The notes: generated by a model from the sequence alone, not told the origin. DNA of 28,041 nucleotides from Silene noctiflora (GCA_009801015.1 VHZZ01006246.1:13295-41335); one strand, 5' to 3'; positions 10,801 to 20,569 are shown, counted from the stretch's first letter. Numbers and translations: made by a program.

Positions 10801-13800
10801 TTGTTTGGACTTTGGACAATCCCTTGCCATCTTACATTCCCTCGATTCCTTAGGTTTGTTTATGCTGACCCAATAATATTTTCAGTGACAAACTATGTCA
10901 CGGGGACTCGGGGAGTGTACTTTTGAGCTAGTTGCCACAACCAGATAGAATATAAGACAGCACTACCAAAAGATTGTCTAACAAATAATTACAAATTGAA
11001 AATGATGACATTTACAGAACATCCATTAAAGACCATGGGAAACCAAGGGGTAGAGGTAAATACTTACTGTTTGCTTGGATTCCGTGATCCAATCACCGAC
11101 ACTAGCTGACTTTCTCAGAGGCGAGCCCTATAAATTAAAGGAAATGATGTTAAACAGACCACATTACTGACAAATTTTCATGCTGATTTTAATTTCACCT
11201 GTGAAGATCTTCTAACTGTGGATGGAGTCGTATCCTATAAAAATATTACGTATCAGTAGCTGGTGCATTAATGAAAATCCTTTTATCCATTTAGACCGTT
11301 ACCTTAGCAAGATCCACATTCTCTGAAGTTACCGAAAAACGGCCTTTTATTTGAACCAAATTAGCCTTTGATTTCTCATCCAAGGAATCTCTGTATCCTA
11401 CAACCAAACCAGTTTTAAAAGAATTCATACTATGCTGCGTGCTGCAATGGATGACAGGAATGACACAACAAGACTTCTATCAGAAATCATCACTTGGTAA
11501 AAGATATAGATTATCACCTCCTGAAGATTTGATGGGTGCTGAAAAACTATTTGCTGACGCACGTGTTGGTAACATCAATGGACCACTAAAACTCGGCGCC
11601 CTACGAGGATTACTTTTTTCTGCTGTAGGTTGGTTTTCATGCTCAAGCCTGCGGAGTTCAAAAAAAGTGCTCAACAGAATGCATGAGTTTAGAAAAACAC
11701 AATCCTATGTTTGACAAATTCGGGTACATATCCAAGTGTTCCATGGCACAAATGACTTTAAACACGGGAACTCATAAAAAAAATGAATCTGGGGTGTGCG
11801 TATATGTCATTAAACGTCACACAAAAAGGTTCATTCCAATTTTTTTCCTATGGTTTGTCAAGCATGCCTCCTTTTCTAGCTCTTCTATGAGAAATTTCAG
11901 ATTGATGAGGGTCAGGTACGGGTTCCATACCCATAGCCTCGGAATGTCGAGTCATGTCTTCACAAAAGTTATAGATGCAATAACATGGAAAGATTGTAGG
12001 CACAAATTCCTTAAGTACTCAATGAGATGACAAGGCTACAAATAAGTTAATGAGGTTAAAGTTGTATGTAGGAAACATGGAAAGTCTTAGGTTCGATCGC
12101 CAATACATAGTAAAAAAGTACCCAAACCAGTGACAGGATAATAGAGAGCAATTTTCACTTGATACACAGTCGTTAGGAAGTGTCACGTAGCAGATGCTGG
12201 CATCCCATGTTGACCATGTAGGTTTCCAATTCGTACCCCACCACAAGAGCTAAACTCAAAATGTTTCACAACAGAATCAAGGACATTGTAAAGATCCCAA
12301 TAAATAATTGGTTAACCAAAACCTAGTGCCAAGCCTACTAAGAACTGCTTTTATGACCATTGACCATCCTGTATTATCGTTCTAATCATATAATTAAAGC
12401 ATACACAACTACACAAGCATGTCTGACATTAGAACAAGACAATTGTCATTATTTCATATCTGCAAAGTCGCTCAAAGTTCTAATTAACTGCGAACATATT
12501 ATTTTCTTGTTTTCCTCTAGTATTCACCTCTTCAAATGTATTGAGCACTTTCATTGGTTATTTAAGATCAAATAGAATGTTAACCAAACTACCTTTCTGA
12601 TATGCGGCTTTTCTCTGAAGATGTCTGTCCAAGCACAATACCAGGCATAAGAGGCCCACTTTGACATTGACGGCCTTTAACTGATAGAGGTTTAACCTTC
12701 ATGTATATCGTATCCATATCAGTTGCTACCGACTCTGTACCCAAGCCATCTTTCTCTGGGGTATTCTCTTGCCCATAAGAAACTGATAATTCACTTCTGG
12801 TAGTTTCAGCTTTGTTACTGGCCCCATCAGTTTGTCCAAGAACAACCTGTTCTGCACTAGCTTGTTCTCTGAAAGAAATAGGGTGTTAACTTCAGGACAA
12901 TAAATCAACTCAAAAGCAGCTTTCCCTTTTTTGAAAACACATTCAGTTCCTGAAAGACGCAGTGCAACACAGAGTAGGATTAAATTTCAGAGTACCTGTG
13001 GAGAACGCTGCTAAGGGAAAAAGATTTTCCTGAAACAGATCCAGACTCTGATGTCGCCTACAATAAATACGCAAAATTACTCAAAAAATGGACTTCCATC
13101 CGGTACTTAAAACGTTGAAAAATACATAATACACATTGCTTACCGCCTTACTGCTAGTAGAAGATTTTATACTTTCATCTACTTCCTTTATTTCTAGCAA
13201 ATCATCATCATCTTGGACCTAAAGATAAGGAACATTCAGATACAGAAGATCAAGCATAAGTTAAAAATTTAGATGGATACAACAATTGAACACTGCATCG
13301 TCACTGATATGGAGTCATGGATGATACAATTGGTATAATAAACTAATTGGAAACATGAACAGCTCACTTAAAACTCAACATGCCAAACAAGTCAATCGGG
13401 TCGGGTCCTTTCGGGTTTGTAAGAATTCGGGTAAGGTCGAGTCGGGTCGTTTCAGGTTCGGGTCATTCTCGGGTCTATTATTATCAAGTTATTTAAAGAT
13501 AATGGTCAGTTTGCAAATAAACATTCAGATCGGCCGGTCGGGTCAATTTCGTTTGGGTCAATTCTGGTTTCGGGCCCTCAAATCGGTCGGTCGGGGTCAT
13601 TCGGGATGGGTCAGTTTTGCCAGGCCTACTTAAGAACTTCAAGACTTGAGAAGATTTTCAAATACACATCCTTCTGCACAGACGACCCGACGGCTGAACA
13701 AAATTATACAATGAAAAATAAACCTTACTCACCAGAGAAGCTTGCGCTTTCAAGTCCTCGAGATCAAAGTTCCAGGCACTGACGCCTCTCTTATACTCAC

Positions 13801-16800
13801 TCTGAAAAATAGCATACAAAGAAGTGAATTATACTCCTAGGAGAACAAAATTATATATTGAAACTTTCTTAACAGTCTAAAAGTTTATGCTAAAAAATTA
13901 AGATACTAACGCAATTTTTTTAGGATTAATTGATAAGAATACTCCAAACTATAAGTGTGCTACTCAAAATACTCTAAACTATGTTTTAACTAGCAATAAA
14001 CCCAACAAATATACCAATTCACTTATATCATAATAGGGTGACTGAGTACCTGATAAGCAGGTCACCTTTTCTTTTAAACCCCTTTTAACCTATCATTTCC
14101 TTTTCTCCCGTAAATTACCTCCTCTCTTACCTTTCTCACCTAATCTCCATTAATACCTCAGTTTTGTGTGATTTTTGTGCAAACATTAATCCATGACAAA
14201 CAGTTTTAAAGCCTTGTTAAGAATCTTGTATTTGGTATTTTGCTTTCTGTGCTGCCGTTTTTCTTGGTGCCCTCAAACAAATAATTGGGACAAAATGAGT
14301 AATTTTTTTAAAAAATTGTGCTTTACTTATTGTTGATGGTTTTTTTTTTTTTTGGTAATTTCTGTTCTTCAGTGAACTGTTATGATGTAGGTTTGCTTAT
14401 GGGTCCTATTGCTCCTTTGATATTAATCTTGGGAAATGTTGGTGTAATTTTGGGTCTCTTTCCTGTACATGTTTACAGGGCAATTTACACCATTATCAAG
14501 TAATTATTAGCTCTTGAAAATCTCAAACATTATTTGATTTCTGATGTTGGTTTCTTTGATTTGTAAGTCCAATTGCTGAAGCAGAATTAAGAAATTTGAT
14601 GCCCCAATGAAAGTAACAATTTTGTTTGCCTGTATTTGCTGCTCTTTGGCTGTCTCTGATATCACAATTTAATCTTATCCGTGTTACTGTATTCTTCATT
14701 TATAGTTTGATGGACGAAAGAGAAGAATTGAGAACAAAAAATTAACAGAAGTTAAAAGGGGGAAATTAAGAAGACGAAGTATGTTAAAAGGGCACAAGAG
14801 TGGACGCAAGCGAATGGGTATAATTGTTGAGTTTATTAGTAGTTAAAACATAGTTTAGAGCATTTTGAGCAGCACGCTTATAGTTCAGAGTATTCCTATC
14901 AATTAATCCATTTTTTTATACTTTGCAGTTTAACACGACAGAGCTGAAAACAGGTCCATCATGAAAGCTAAATCAGAAAAAAAATCCATACCTGAGATAT
15001 AGCCTCCTGCTCTGCTGAAGGCATTCGCTTCAGAGCAAGCTGAGCAGCATCTTTAAGCTGAATGTTTTAACAATGCAGAATAAACTCTCATGCCAAAAGA
15101 AAAATAAAGGTTACAAAATAGATCGAAAAAAATAGTAAACCTGCACGGCTTTCACGCGATCCCATAGTGGTGGCAAGTCAGCAAATAATTTCTTCACAGA
15201 AAACTCAGGGGGTTTGGCATGTTTAAAAAACGAATGTTTGAGTAATTTCTCAGCAGTCGGTCGCTTTGATTGGTCTTTCACCAGACACATTGCAACCATT
15301 TCCTTAAAATTCTGTAAACAAAAAAAAATTAGAGAGACTTTAATCAGAATATGACATAGACTAGAAGAGTAGACCCTACAAGCATAGTGTCAACCATCAA
15401 ATAAAAATGCTACTGTATAGGCCTGGGCATGTCAGAGAACAAATAAACTTTAAATTACACGACGAACGACGGCAAAAACGAGTACTAAGTTCGACAAATA
15501 ATCTTCAACTCTTCATGTTGCATTATTATCTCTCTCCTCTCCACCCACCCATCACGTCAGTTCATCGAGGATAACGTAATACGTTTACAAACCACACCCT
15601 CTCCACCTTCACATGATACAGACTAAGTACTTTCCCCCCACCCTTAAATCGCTCTCCGTCCATGGACTAGTTTTCTGAGAATTTGTGAAGAATTTTGAAG
15701 ATGAGAGAGAGCACTGGATTTGGAAAGCTACCATGAATTTGGAAAATGATAGCCAGATTTCAAAAGGTACTCCAAAGTTGAAGAGGGAAGGTGTTCTTTG
15801 GCTGGAAACGACCAATCAGCCGCTTGTCGAAGGCAGTCAATGCATGGTGGTTTCCAGTGGCTAACAAAAGAAGTGTTTTAAGTGGTCTTACAAAGTTAAG
15901 GAAGCTTTAAATAAATTGTACGTACGAAATTTGACCTTTGAGAATTTTTTGTCCCGATCATAATCAAGGCCTGGAGGAGCATTCTGTATTGTCATAAGAA
16001 GAACCTGCAATAAAAGTGAAAGAGAGAGACCAATGTGTCAGAATCAACCATCAAATTTCTTGTACATATGGTTGTTGAGCACAAGTAGTTTGAAACCTTC
16101 ATAGGAGGGTACTTTGAGAAGGGTGCATGACCATGTGCTAGCTCCAATGCAGTTATTCCAAATGACCATATGTCAGCTCTGAGGGGAAAAATAAAAATAG
16201 ACAAGCTCACAATGTGTAAAAAGCATGAATATTGACAGAGTCGAGAGAGCACGCTGCAAATAATAGAAGTCCTCATCCTATAAAGGACGAAAATAAACTT
16301 CAATTCTTTTGTCTTAAATTTGAGGCTCCTACAAATAAGTGAGATCATATATAAGGGATGATCTAGAAGATGAAATCATGACACACAGAAGTACTCGTGA
16401 ATAAGTCCACGAATTTGGAAATTTTTCATCATCACTTATGTACACAAGTACAACTGTCCAGTTGTCCTCAACAAGCATCATAGTTAGTGTGCTTTGAACT
16501 TTTTGCATGAACAATACCGCGTTTGATGTTTTTGCCCACTTTGTCTATATGGTCTTCTGTATGATCTTCAATTTCTCAAAAATGGTTTCTATATGGTCTT
16601 TTACATAATCGCTTATACTTGAAATTACTCAACTTGGGAAATAAGTGCTTCAGTGGAATATAAGTGTGTACCAAAGGTAGTCGAGCATTTGCTTTTCCAA
16701 AAAGAGGAAATACAGCAGAGCATGCATTATGTTGCTGTGTAAGATAACTCCTATGTGTAAACTTCCATGCTAAAATCTCAACGCTATAGTCATTCTTATG

Positions 16801-19800
16801 TGACAGAAAGAATGCACAACCTTTCAGAATATTAAGTTTGTTCCTTACGAAAAGAAACAATAAAATACATCTCACTAAAGTACTCCATCTAACTCAACTG
16901 ATTATGTACATTTTTTCAAAATTTTACTCCCACAAAAAAAGCATATGTAAAGAATCAGCTGAGTCAGAGGGAGTATACGAAATTAGGTCTCAAAAAATAA
17001 AGAAAATCCAAAAAACACAGGCAAAATGGGTTTTTTTTCTCTTCTCGTTTTCTGAAAAGGAGCGCGGGGATAATCAATGCATCAAATGCTAAATTTCAAA
17101 ACAAGGGATGATAAAAAAAACCAAGATCATATTATGGCGTAAATGGTAGGCAATACCAATGACAAGTTGCAACTAGATATTTATAAATGAGGAAAGCATT
17201 TAATTTCATACAAATGATTCAAAGAAAAGACTCACTTAAAGTTGTATCCACTTCCAGGTTGCAATACCTCTGGTGCCATCCTAAAATTACAAATGAGCAA
17301 TACAACTTAGATGTATATGGAAGACGGGGAAACAGGAATAAAGGAAGAACAAATTCTACAAAAAAAGAACAAACACACATGTGTACACAATGAACTGACC
17401 AGCATGGAGTTCCAACAAACGTGTTTCTCGAGCGTTGTCTATCGCCATTATCAAACATGCAAGCGGAAACACCAAAATCAGCAAGCTTTACGAGCCCATT
17501 AGTATCCAGCAAGATATTCCCTGCCTGTATAAAAGGAAACAAAACATGGTGAATCAAGTAGAAAATATAGTCTCTGACTAAGCATGTTCGATATTCAAAA
17601 AGATGTTTGTGAGATAGTTCAACATATACACGATTTTGCGCTCTGGTACCAAAAAAAATTTGGCTCAAAAGTAATTTTTCTTTGCCAAATACTACCAAAG
17701 TCCCAATTGTGGCCAAAAAGTTAAATTTTTCATATCCTCAGTTGTAAGGGAATGGACCTAATTCGACCATTGTACCCTAAACATACAAAATTTAACCAAA
17801 AAACTTGGCACAAAGTACAGGATAGAGGACTTATCAGGTCTAAAATTAACTCCTTTGACTTTTTGGGCCTAAACATATGCTCTCTCGAACAGGAATTTAT
17901 GACTCTTTTATCATGTATACGTGTTATTATTCTGATATATAATCAAAGTAAATAAGGTTAACTACCACAATCAGACTACGTACATCGGTACAAATGTACT
18001 ATAGAAAGTTATAAGCAAGTATACTTAACCTTAACATCGCGATGAATATGTCCATGTCCGTGAAGATACTCTAAAGCCTTCAAGGTTTCTTTAAGGATAG
18101 AACAAATGGCAGCCTCTTCAATCCCATCAGGATACGCAGTCTTCATTAGATGCAAACAAGAACCTTCCGCCATGAATGGCATAACCACCCATAGGTTTCT
18201 TTCCACAACAAATGAACAAAAAGCTTTAACTACATTCGGATGATCAATCAAACTCAATGTTTGAGCCTCCCTCCGAATGTCATCCTACATAGCAAAAGAA
18301 AGTTTCCATAACACGACAACGCAAAGTCGCAAACTACATTCGATATTAAATTTCAACAATTATGATAACCATCGCCAATAGGTTAAATAAGTGACCCACA
18401 TTTTAGTCAACGATCACTGTGCAAGAAAGTTATAAGCTATAAAGCACAGAAACACCTAGATCATGACACCCTTGTGCATGCACAAATACCATAAACCCAC
18501 TGACATGAAAACCTTGTGGTGCTATTATATGCAATAGCGCATTTTCCTATCCCCTCTAGAGTACTCATTTAGCGCTGTTTAATTGTTATAGTTTTTAAGA
18601 AAGTAATTACCAATGTACTACTCCCTCCAATCTTCTTTGTTCTTTATGTTTTCCTTTCTAGACTTGTGTGTTAGGTTTTTGATGTTTAGGTTTTTTTTAA
18701 TAATAAAGAAGCAAAATCAACCCGATAAAACTCTATATCTTTACTTTTTTTGGCCATTAATACATGTCATTCACACAACCACTATTCATATATAGGAAGT
18801 CTTTAATGATGGGTATCCCTAAATAGAGATCTCGGTGGATTTTGATGCACTCATTCAGGTGCCACCATGTGGAGTTGACATGTGTATTTGTAGTAGTTAG
18901 GTGGATTTCAAGGTGCGGATGATTGAAAGTTTTGCCTCCGTAAGTCATGGTTACCGAATTCGCTCGGTGCCCTACGAATCGCGAATTGTTAAAAGCGAAT
19001 TCTATTATGTTGCTTACTGAAAATACATATAACACACATTCTATAAGAGCGAATCGCGAATTGGTGAGGACGTATTCATAGCGAATTCGGTAACCATGCC
19101 GTAAGTAATAGGGAGGAAGCGGATTTCATGCTGAGCGTGTTCCACCCAAATTCCCTGCCAACTCAACTGTCGTGCGTTTTATTCAAAAGCTAAAAATTCC
19201 ATTATACTAAGCTGCAGATACTATTGACCAGATTGTCCACATTTATTTGACATTTAATATTTAGTTTACGGCAAACCAGAAAACAACAAAACTAAGATGT
19301 GAAAATTTGGAACATAAAATGGAAATGCTACTTAATGACGGCAAGATTCATGGCTAAGAAGAGGAATTAAATGCTAAATCTTTTATAAAAATAGAATTAA
19401 TTACCTATGATAGAACCAACAGGGAAAGCTATTACAAGATGACGTTAGAACTTGAAACAATACAATCATATCTTGACTACTTGATCTAGGCTTTTTATTT
19501 CCCTAAATGGATTTTTGAGGGGGATTTAATGGGGCAAGTGAAGTGCATAATCGGGCATCCATCCGCGGTGTGGTTCCTAGTGGTTCGCTCATAAAGACAC
19601 CATACACCATACACCATACACCATACACCATACACCATACACCATACACCATACACCATACACCAGTTTAGTTATGAAGGTATTGAATGTTAGCATGAAC
19701 GCATTTATAGCGCAACATGTAAGACCAAGATACGGTGATCAAGTTATGGATGATGGTGTAGAAAGGAGATTTAGTAGAGTGTGTGATGGTGGGAAGGGTA

Positions 19801-20569
19801 GATTTACAAAGGTTGTTGGAATGAGCATGTTTGTTTGGACAAAAAGAGCATTGGCCATGGTTGGAGAGGGTGCAGTAGAGAAGTGCGTATGGGCATGGGT
19901 TAGACTACCTCCAAGTCCACCTTAGTCTAGTGACATTCCTAGCCCTAGAAAGAGATTTCGAGGAAGCTAAGTTGAAATTAGTTAATTGGTCCGACTAACG
20001 ATTTCCCAGCGCTGAGCAGTTATGTATTCGAAAAAAAGGAGTATTTAGATTGAGGTTGATGAGGTTAATAAGTAAAACTAGTTTAGGAGCATCAGGGTTT
20101 GATGCATAAACTTCTTCCTAATAAAATTGGGATCACAATTCACAATTCACAAGTAAAGAGATGCAAGTCTCATGTTGGGCAGCGATGGCGTCGGTGAAAA
20201 TTGAAGAAACAAGTAACAAAAGTGATAAAGTGCATGCAATAATAATAATTAATAATAATTAATAATAATAAGAGTAAAAGAGAATCGGAAGTAGTTAGCA
20301 GTTAGCATTTAGCAGCAGCGATTAAATGAAATGAAATGAAAGAGTAAAAGAAGAAGAAGAAGAAGAATAGAGGGAATAATACTGACGAGATTGGAAAAGC
20401 AGCGATCGAGATCCAAACACTTGATAGCAACAACTTGATTGAAAGGAAGATAAATAGCTCTGAAAACAGTAGCACTTGCACCATATCCTATTTCTTCAAG
20501 TAGTTTGTAATCATCTGATTTCACCGAGTAACTCCTTTCTAACCCACCGCCATTCGTATTCTTCCCCAT
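3411..20569 (-). CDS. Ste20/germinal-centre-type serine/threonine kinase (OSR1/SPAK-related plant family), 22 coding exons, 731 aa
   Basis: The coding exons, in transcript order on the minus strand, are 20569-20387, 18284-18030, 17524-17400, 17280-17236, 16178-16097, 16004-15936, 15311-15141, 15057-14992, 13801-13733, 13218-13144, 13057-12996, 12868-12593, 11648-11518, 11397-11303, 11234-11199, 11127-11068, 10428-10327, 10180-10132, 9658-9600, 9083-9019, 8886-8835 and 3479-3411. All 21 introns are GT-AG and the frame is kept throughout. An in-frame stop lies just upstream of the ATG at 20569. The kinase domain spans about 21-282: glycine loop [10 protein letters not shown] (27-36), K50, alpha-C Glu 67, catalytic HRDVK (142-146), DFG (162-164), T181 in NTFVGTP (the site WNKs phosphorylate in animal OSR1/SPAK), APE (190-192) and R270. 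The C-terminal half has a conserved [15 protein letters not shown] block (341-355), a Ser/Lys-rich linker, [14 protein letters not shown] (555-568), a predicted coiled coil (about 671-725) and an acidic tail. The closest relatives are the plant kinases that include Arabidopsis BLUS1, but this is the longer form (about 700 aa). Paralogue identity is not resolved. Confidence 0.95.
3829..3917 (+). repeat. direct repeat, copy 1 (about 90 bp; copy 2 at 8469-8559)
   Basis: It starts GTATCAGAGTATGATG and ends GCAAATAACAA. The copy at 8469-8559 matches along its whole length, with a few substitutions and short indels. Sequence on either side of the two copies does not match. Confidence 0.85.
4091..4239. 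mobile_element. degenerate Stowaway-type MITE
   Basis: The right end reads GGACGGAGGGAG followed by TA, a canonical Stowaway terminus (CTCCCTCCGTCC in reverse). The left end, CTCCCTACTTTC at 4091, is a poor match and lacks a clear TA. The interior is AT-rich and non-coding. The left boundary is uncertain. Confidence 0.45.
4772..4833. repeat. (CT)31 microsatellite
   Basis: 62 bp of uninterrupted CT dinucleotide. Similar 31-bp sequences, GTGRCCATGGTGGYGCCA and following bases, flank it in direct orientation at 4741-4771 and 4938-4968 (25 of 31 identical). Confidence 0.98.
5110..5895. mobile_element. degenerate element rich in ATGGATGA/CACCCGATCC, split by a MITE
   Basis: Two arms, about 5110-5302 and 5580-5895, share motifs such as CACCCGATCCACCCG and GGATGATGGATG. 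The left end reads TAGGGCTGTCAATTTCACCC, which resembles the TAGGG(C/T)TGTCAA ends of plant hAT-like repeats. The right arm ends in ACCCGAACTCGATCCATTG without a matching terminus. The Stowaway MITE at 5305-5577 sits in the AT-rich middle, so this element is older than the MITE. There is no coding capacity, and the class assignment is tentative. Confidence 0.45.
5305..5577. mobile_element. Stowaway-type MITE, 273 bp
   Basis: The terminal inverted repeats are 28 bp with 3 mismatches (CTCCCTCCGATC...ATGGTAACA at both ends). The target duplication TA flanks it at 5303-5304 and 5578-5579. There is no ORF of interest. Size, termini and TA duplication fit the Tc1/mariner-derived Stowaway group. Confidence 0.9.
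6006..6171 (+). mobile_element. probable 5' LTR remnant of the copia element
   Basis: AT-rich sequence starting TGATTAATATTTACTAATAG and ending just before TGGTATTGGTGA (6173 on), which looks like a mutated primer-binding site complementary to initiator tRNA-Met (consensus TGGTATCAGAGC). Gag-like sequence follows about 90 bp later. The left LTR edge is a guess: the LTR could begin further left, up to about 5900. Confidence 0.4.
7338..7377. repeat. 20-bp perfect tandem duplication
   Basis: GGTCGGCTCGTCTCATCTCA occurs twice head to tail inside the copia integrase remnant. The length shifts the reading frame. Confidence 0.95.
7734..7831. repeat. 49-bp tandem duplication
   Basis: Two adjacent 49-bp units (7734-7782 and 7783-7831) start TATACT and share CGACCCAAACC and CCCACTACATACCACCTC. 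They differ at a few positions. They lie in the proline-rich spacer between the integrase and reverse transcriptase remnants. Confidence 0.85.
8469..8559 (+). repeat. direct repeat, copy 2 (copy 1 at 3829-3917)
   Basis: It matches copy 1 from GTATC(A/G)GAGTATGATG through GCGCATAAATTGCAAATAACAA. It lies just beyond the end of the copia remnant. Confidence 0.85.
8558..8733. repeat. pair of identical 44-bp direct repeats
   Basis: The 44-mer starting AACTTTTGGAAGATGC and ending CTATTGCACA occurs at 8558-8601 and 8690-8733 with no difference, 88 bp apart. Perfect identity implies a recent event. Confidence 0.95.
9084..9599 (-). other. intron 19 of the kinase gene (516 bp)
   Basis: Donor GTAAGT at 9599, acceptor TTACAG ending at 9084. 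The sequence is unique-looking; I recognise no repeat, RNA gene or exon in it. Confidence 0.7.
9696..10073. mobile_element. possible MITE in intron 18 (GAGGCA/GCGCCT-rich)
   Basis: The block has loosely inverted ends (AGTTTTAAAAGGAGC on the left; AGTTTCAAAAAGTATGC when the right end is reversed). Sub-terminal GAGGCA, GCGCCTCAT and GTGCCTCGCT motifs face each other in opposite orientation. I found no clear target duplication. It fills most of intron 18 (9659-10131). Confidence 0.45.
10429..11067 (-). other. intron 16 of the kinase gene (639 bp)
   Basis: Donor GTAAGT at 11067, acceptor TTTTTAG ending at 10429. I see nothing beyond AT-rich intron sequence. Confidence 0.7.
11649..12592 (-). other. 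intron 12 of the kinase gene (944 bp)
   Basis: Donor GTAGTT at 12592, acceptor CTCCGCAG ending at 11649. The stretch near 12089-12102 (TTAGGTTCGATCGCC) vaguely resembles a tRNA-type B box, which could mark an old SINE, but I could not find an A box or ends. Otherwise nothing is recognised. Confidence 0.55.
13375..13628. mobile_element. hAT-like short element in intron 9 (GGGTCGGGTC-rich)
   Basis: About 254 bp of repeated TCGGGTC/GGTCGGTCGGG motifs inside AT-rich intron sequence. The right end reversed reads TAGGCCTGGCAAAACTGACC and the left end TCAACATGCCAAACAAGTC, a weak inverted match. Flanking 8-mers CTTAAAAC and CTTAAGAA agree at 6 of 8. TAGGG(T/C)TGGCAAAA ends are frequent in plant hAT MITEs. 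The boundaries are tentative. Confidence 0.5.
13923..14909 (+). mobile_element. Mutator-like element (MULE) carrying captured gene sequence, in kinase intron 8
   Basis: This is a 987-bp element with terminal inverted repeats of about 93 bp (13923-14015 and 14817-14909, roughly 90% identical) starting GGATTAATTGATA. It is flanked on both sides by the identical 9-bp target duplication ATTTTTTTA (13914-13922 and 14910-14918). Long TIRs with a 9-bp duplication are diagnostic for Mutator-like elements. It encodes no transposase. Its interior holds two exon-like pieces of a membrane-protein gene with an 85-bp GT-AG intron between them, making it a Pack-MULE candidate. The captured sequence reads on the plus strand, antisense to the kinase gene. 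The kinase intron still splices around it (donor GTATGG-side exon 8 ends at 14992; acceptor TTTTTCAG before exon 9 at 13801). Confidence 0.88.
14391..14672 (+). pseudogene. captured two-exon fragment of a multi-pass membrane protein gene inside the MULE
   Basis: The first piece (14391-14499) follows a GATGTAG acceptor and ends at a GTAATT donor. It encodes a hydrophobic segment containing [17 protein letters not shown] and [14 protein letters not shown]. The second piece (14585-14672) follows a GCTGAAGCAG acceptor. It restores the frame by completing a Lys codon (AA|A), continues [15 protein letters not shown] and stops at TAA 14670-14672. The correct split codon and conserved-looking protein argue for genuine exons copied with their intron. 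The sequence resembles, from memory, a family of uncharacterised plant transmembrane proteins with a GPI...[13 protein letters not shown] segment; I cannot name the family securely. The fragment is incomplete at both ends and is unlikely to be functional. Confidence 0.6.
15312..15935 (-). other. intron 6 of the kinase gene (624 bp)
   Basis: Donor GTCAAA at 15935, acceptor TTTACAG ending at 15312. I recognise no mobile element or RNA in it. Confidence 0.7.
16883..16973. mobile_element. short Stowaway-type MITE (91 bp) in kinase intron 4
   Basis: The terminal inverted repeats start CTCCATCTAACTCAACTGATT on the left and, reversed, CTCCCTCTGACTCAGCTGATT on the right. The TA target duplication is at 16881-16882 and 16974-16975. 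It is little more than two TIRs back to back and would fold into a near-complete hairpin. The rest of intron 4 (16179-17235) shows nothing else I recognise. Confidence 0.8.
17525..18029 (-). other. intron 2 of the kinase gene (505 bp)
   Basis: Donor GTTAAG at 18029, acceptor TTATACAG ending at 17525. It separates the HRDVK motif from the following AGNILLD motif, so it cuts the catalytic loop. No repeat is recognised. Confidence 0.75.
18946..19098. mobile_element. hAT-type MITE, 153 bp, with perfect 8-bp target duplication
   Basis: The ends are perfect inverted repeats of 19 bp (CATGGTTACCGAATTCGCT and its complement). The element is flanked by the identical 8-mer CCGTAAGT at 18938-18945 and 19099-19106. 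An 8-bp duplication places it in the hAT superfamily. Inside, CGAATCGCGAATTG occurs twice in direct orientation and GCGAATTC recurs, giving subterminal repeats of the kind transposases bind. It is non-coding. Confidence 0.9.
19597..19665. repeat. (ACACCAT)9.9 heptamer tandem array
   Basis: Nine perfect copies of ACACCAT plus six bases of a tenth. The unit length equals that of plant telomere repeats, but the sequence (not CCCTAAA) is unrelated. Confidence 0.98.

Larger units (their letters stand above)
18285..20386 (-). other. intron 1 of the kinase gene (2.1 kb)
   Basis: Donor GTCAGT at 20386, acceptor TATGTAG ending at 18285. It contains a hAT MITE (18946-19098), a heptamer array (19597-19665), AAT/AAG-rich simple sequence near the 5' end (20240-20370) and a lone CTCCCTCCAATC Stowaway-like end at about 18621. 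An 83-codon ATG ORF at 19674-19925 on the opposite strand has no family I recognise. Confidence 0.85.

Noticed and set aside
12019..12246. SINE in kinase intron 12
   Set aside because: Only a weak B-box-like GGTTCGATCGCC is visible. There is no A box, 3' tail or target duplication that I could pair.
14318..14503. Single continuous ORF across the MULE interior read as one small membrane protein
   Set aside because: Its N-terminal part is poly-T intron-like sequence. The splice-site pattern fits two captured exons (14391-14499 and 14585-14672) better.
19674..19925. 83-codon ORF on the plus strand in kinase intron 1
   Set aside because: It begins with ATG and has a reasonable composition, but I recognise no domain or homologue and it lies in intron sequence of the opposite strand. 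I kept it only as a note in the intron and array entries.
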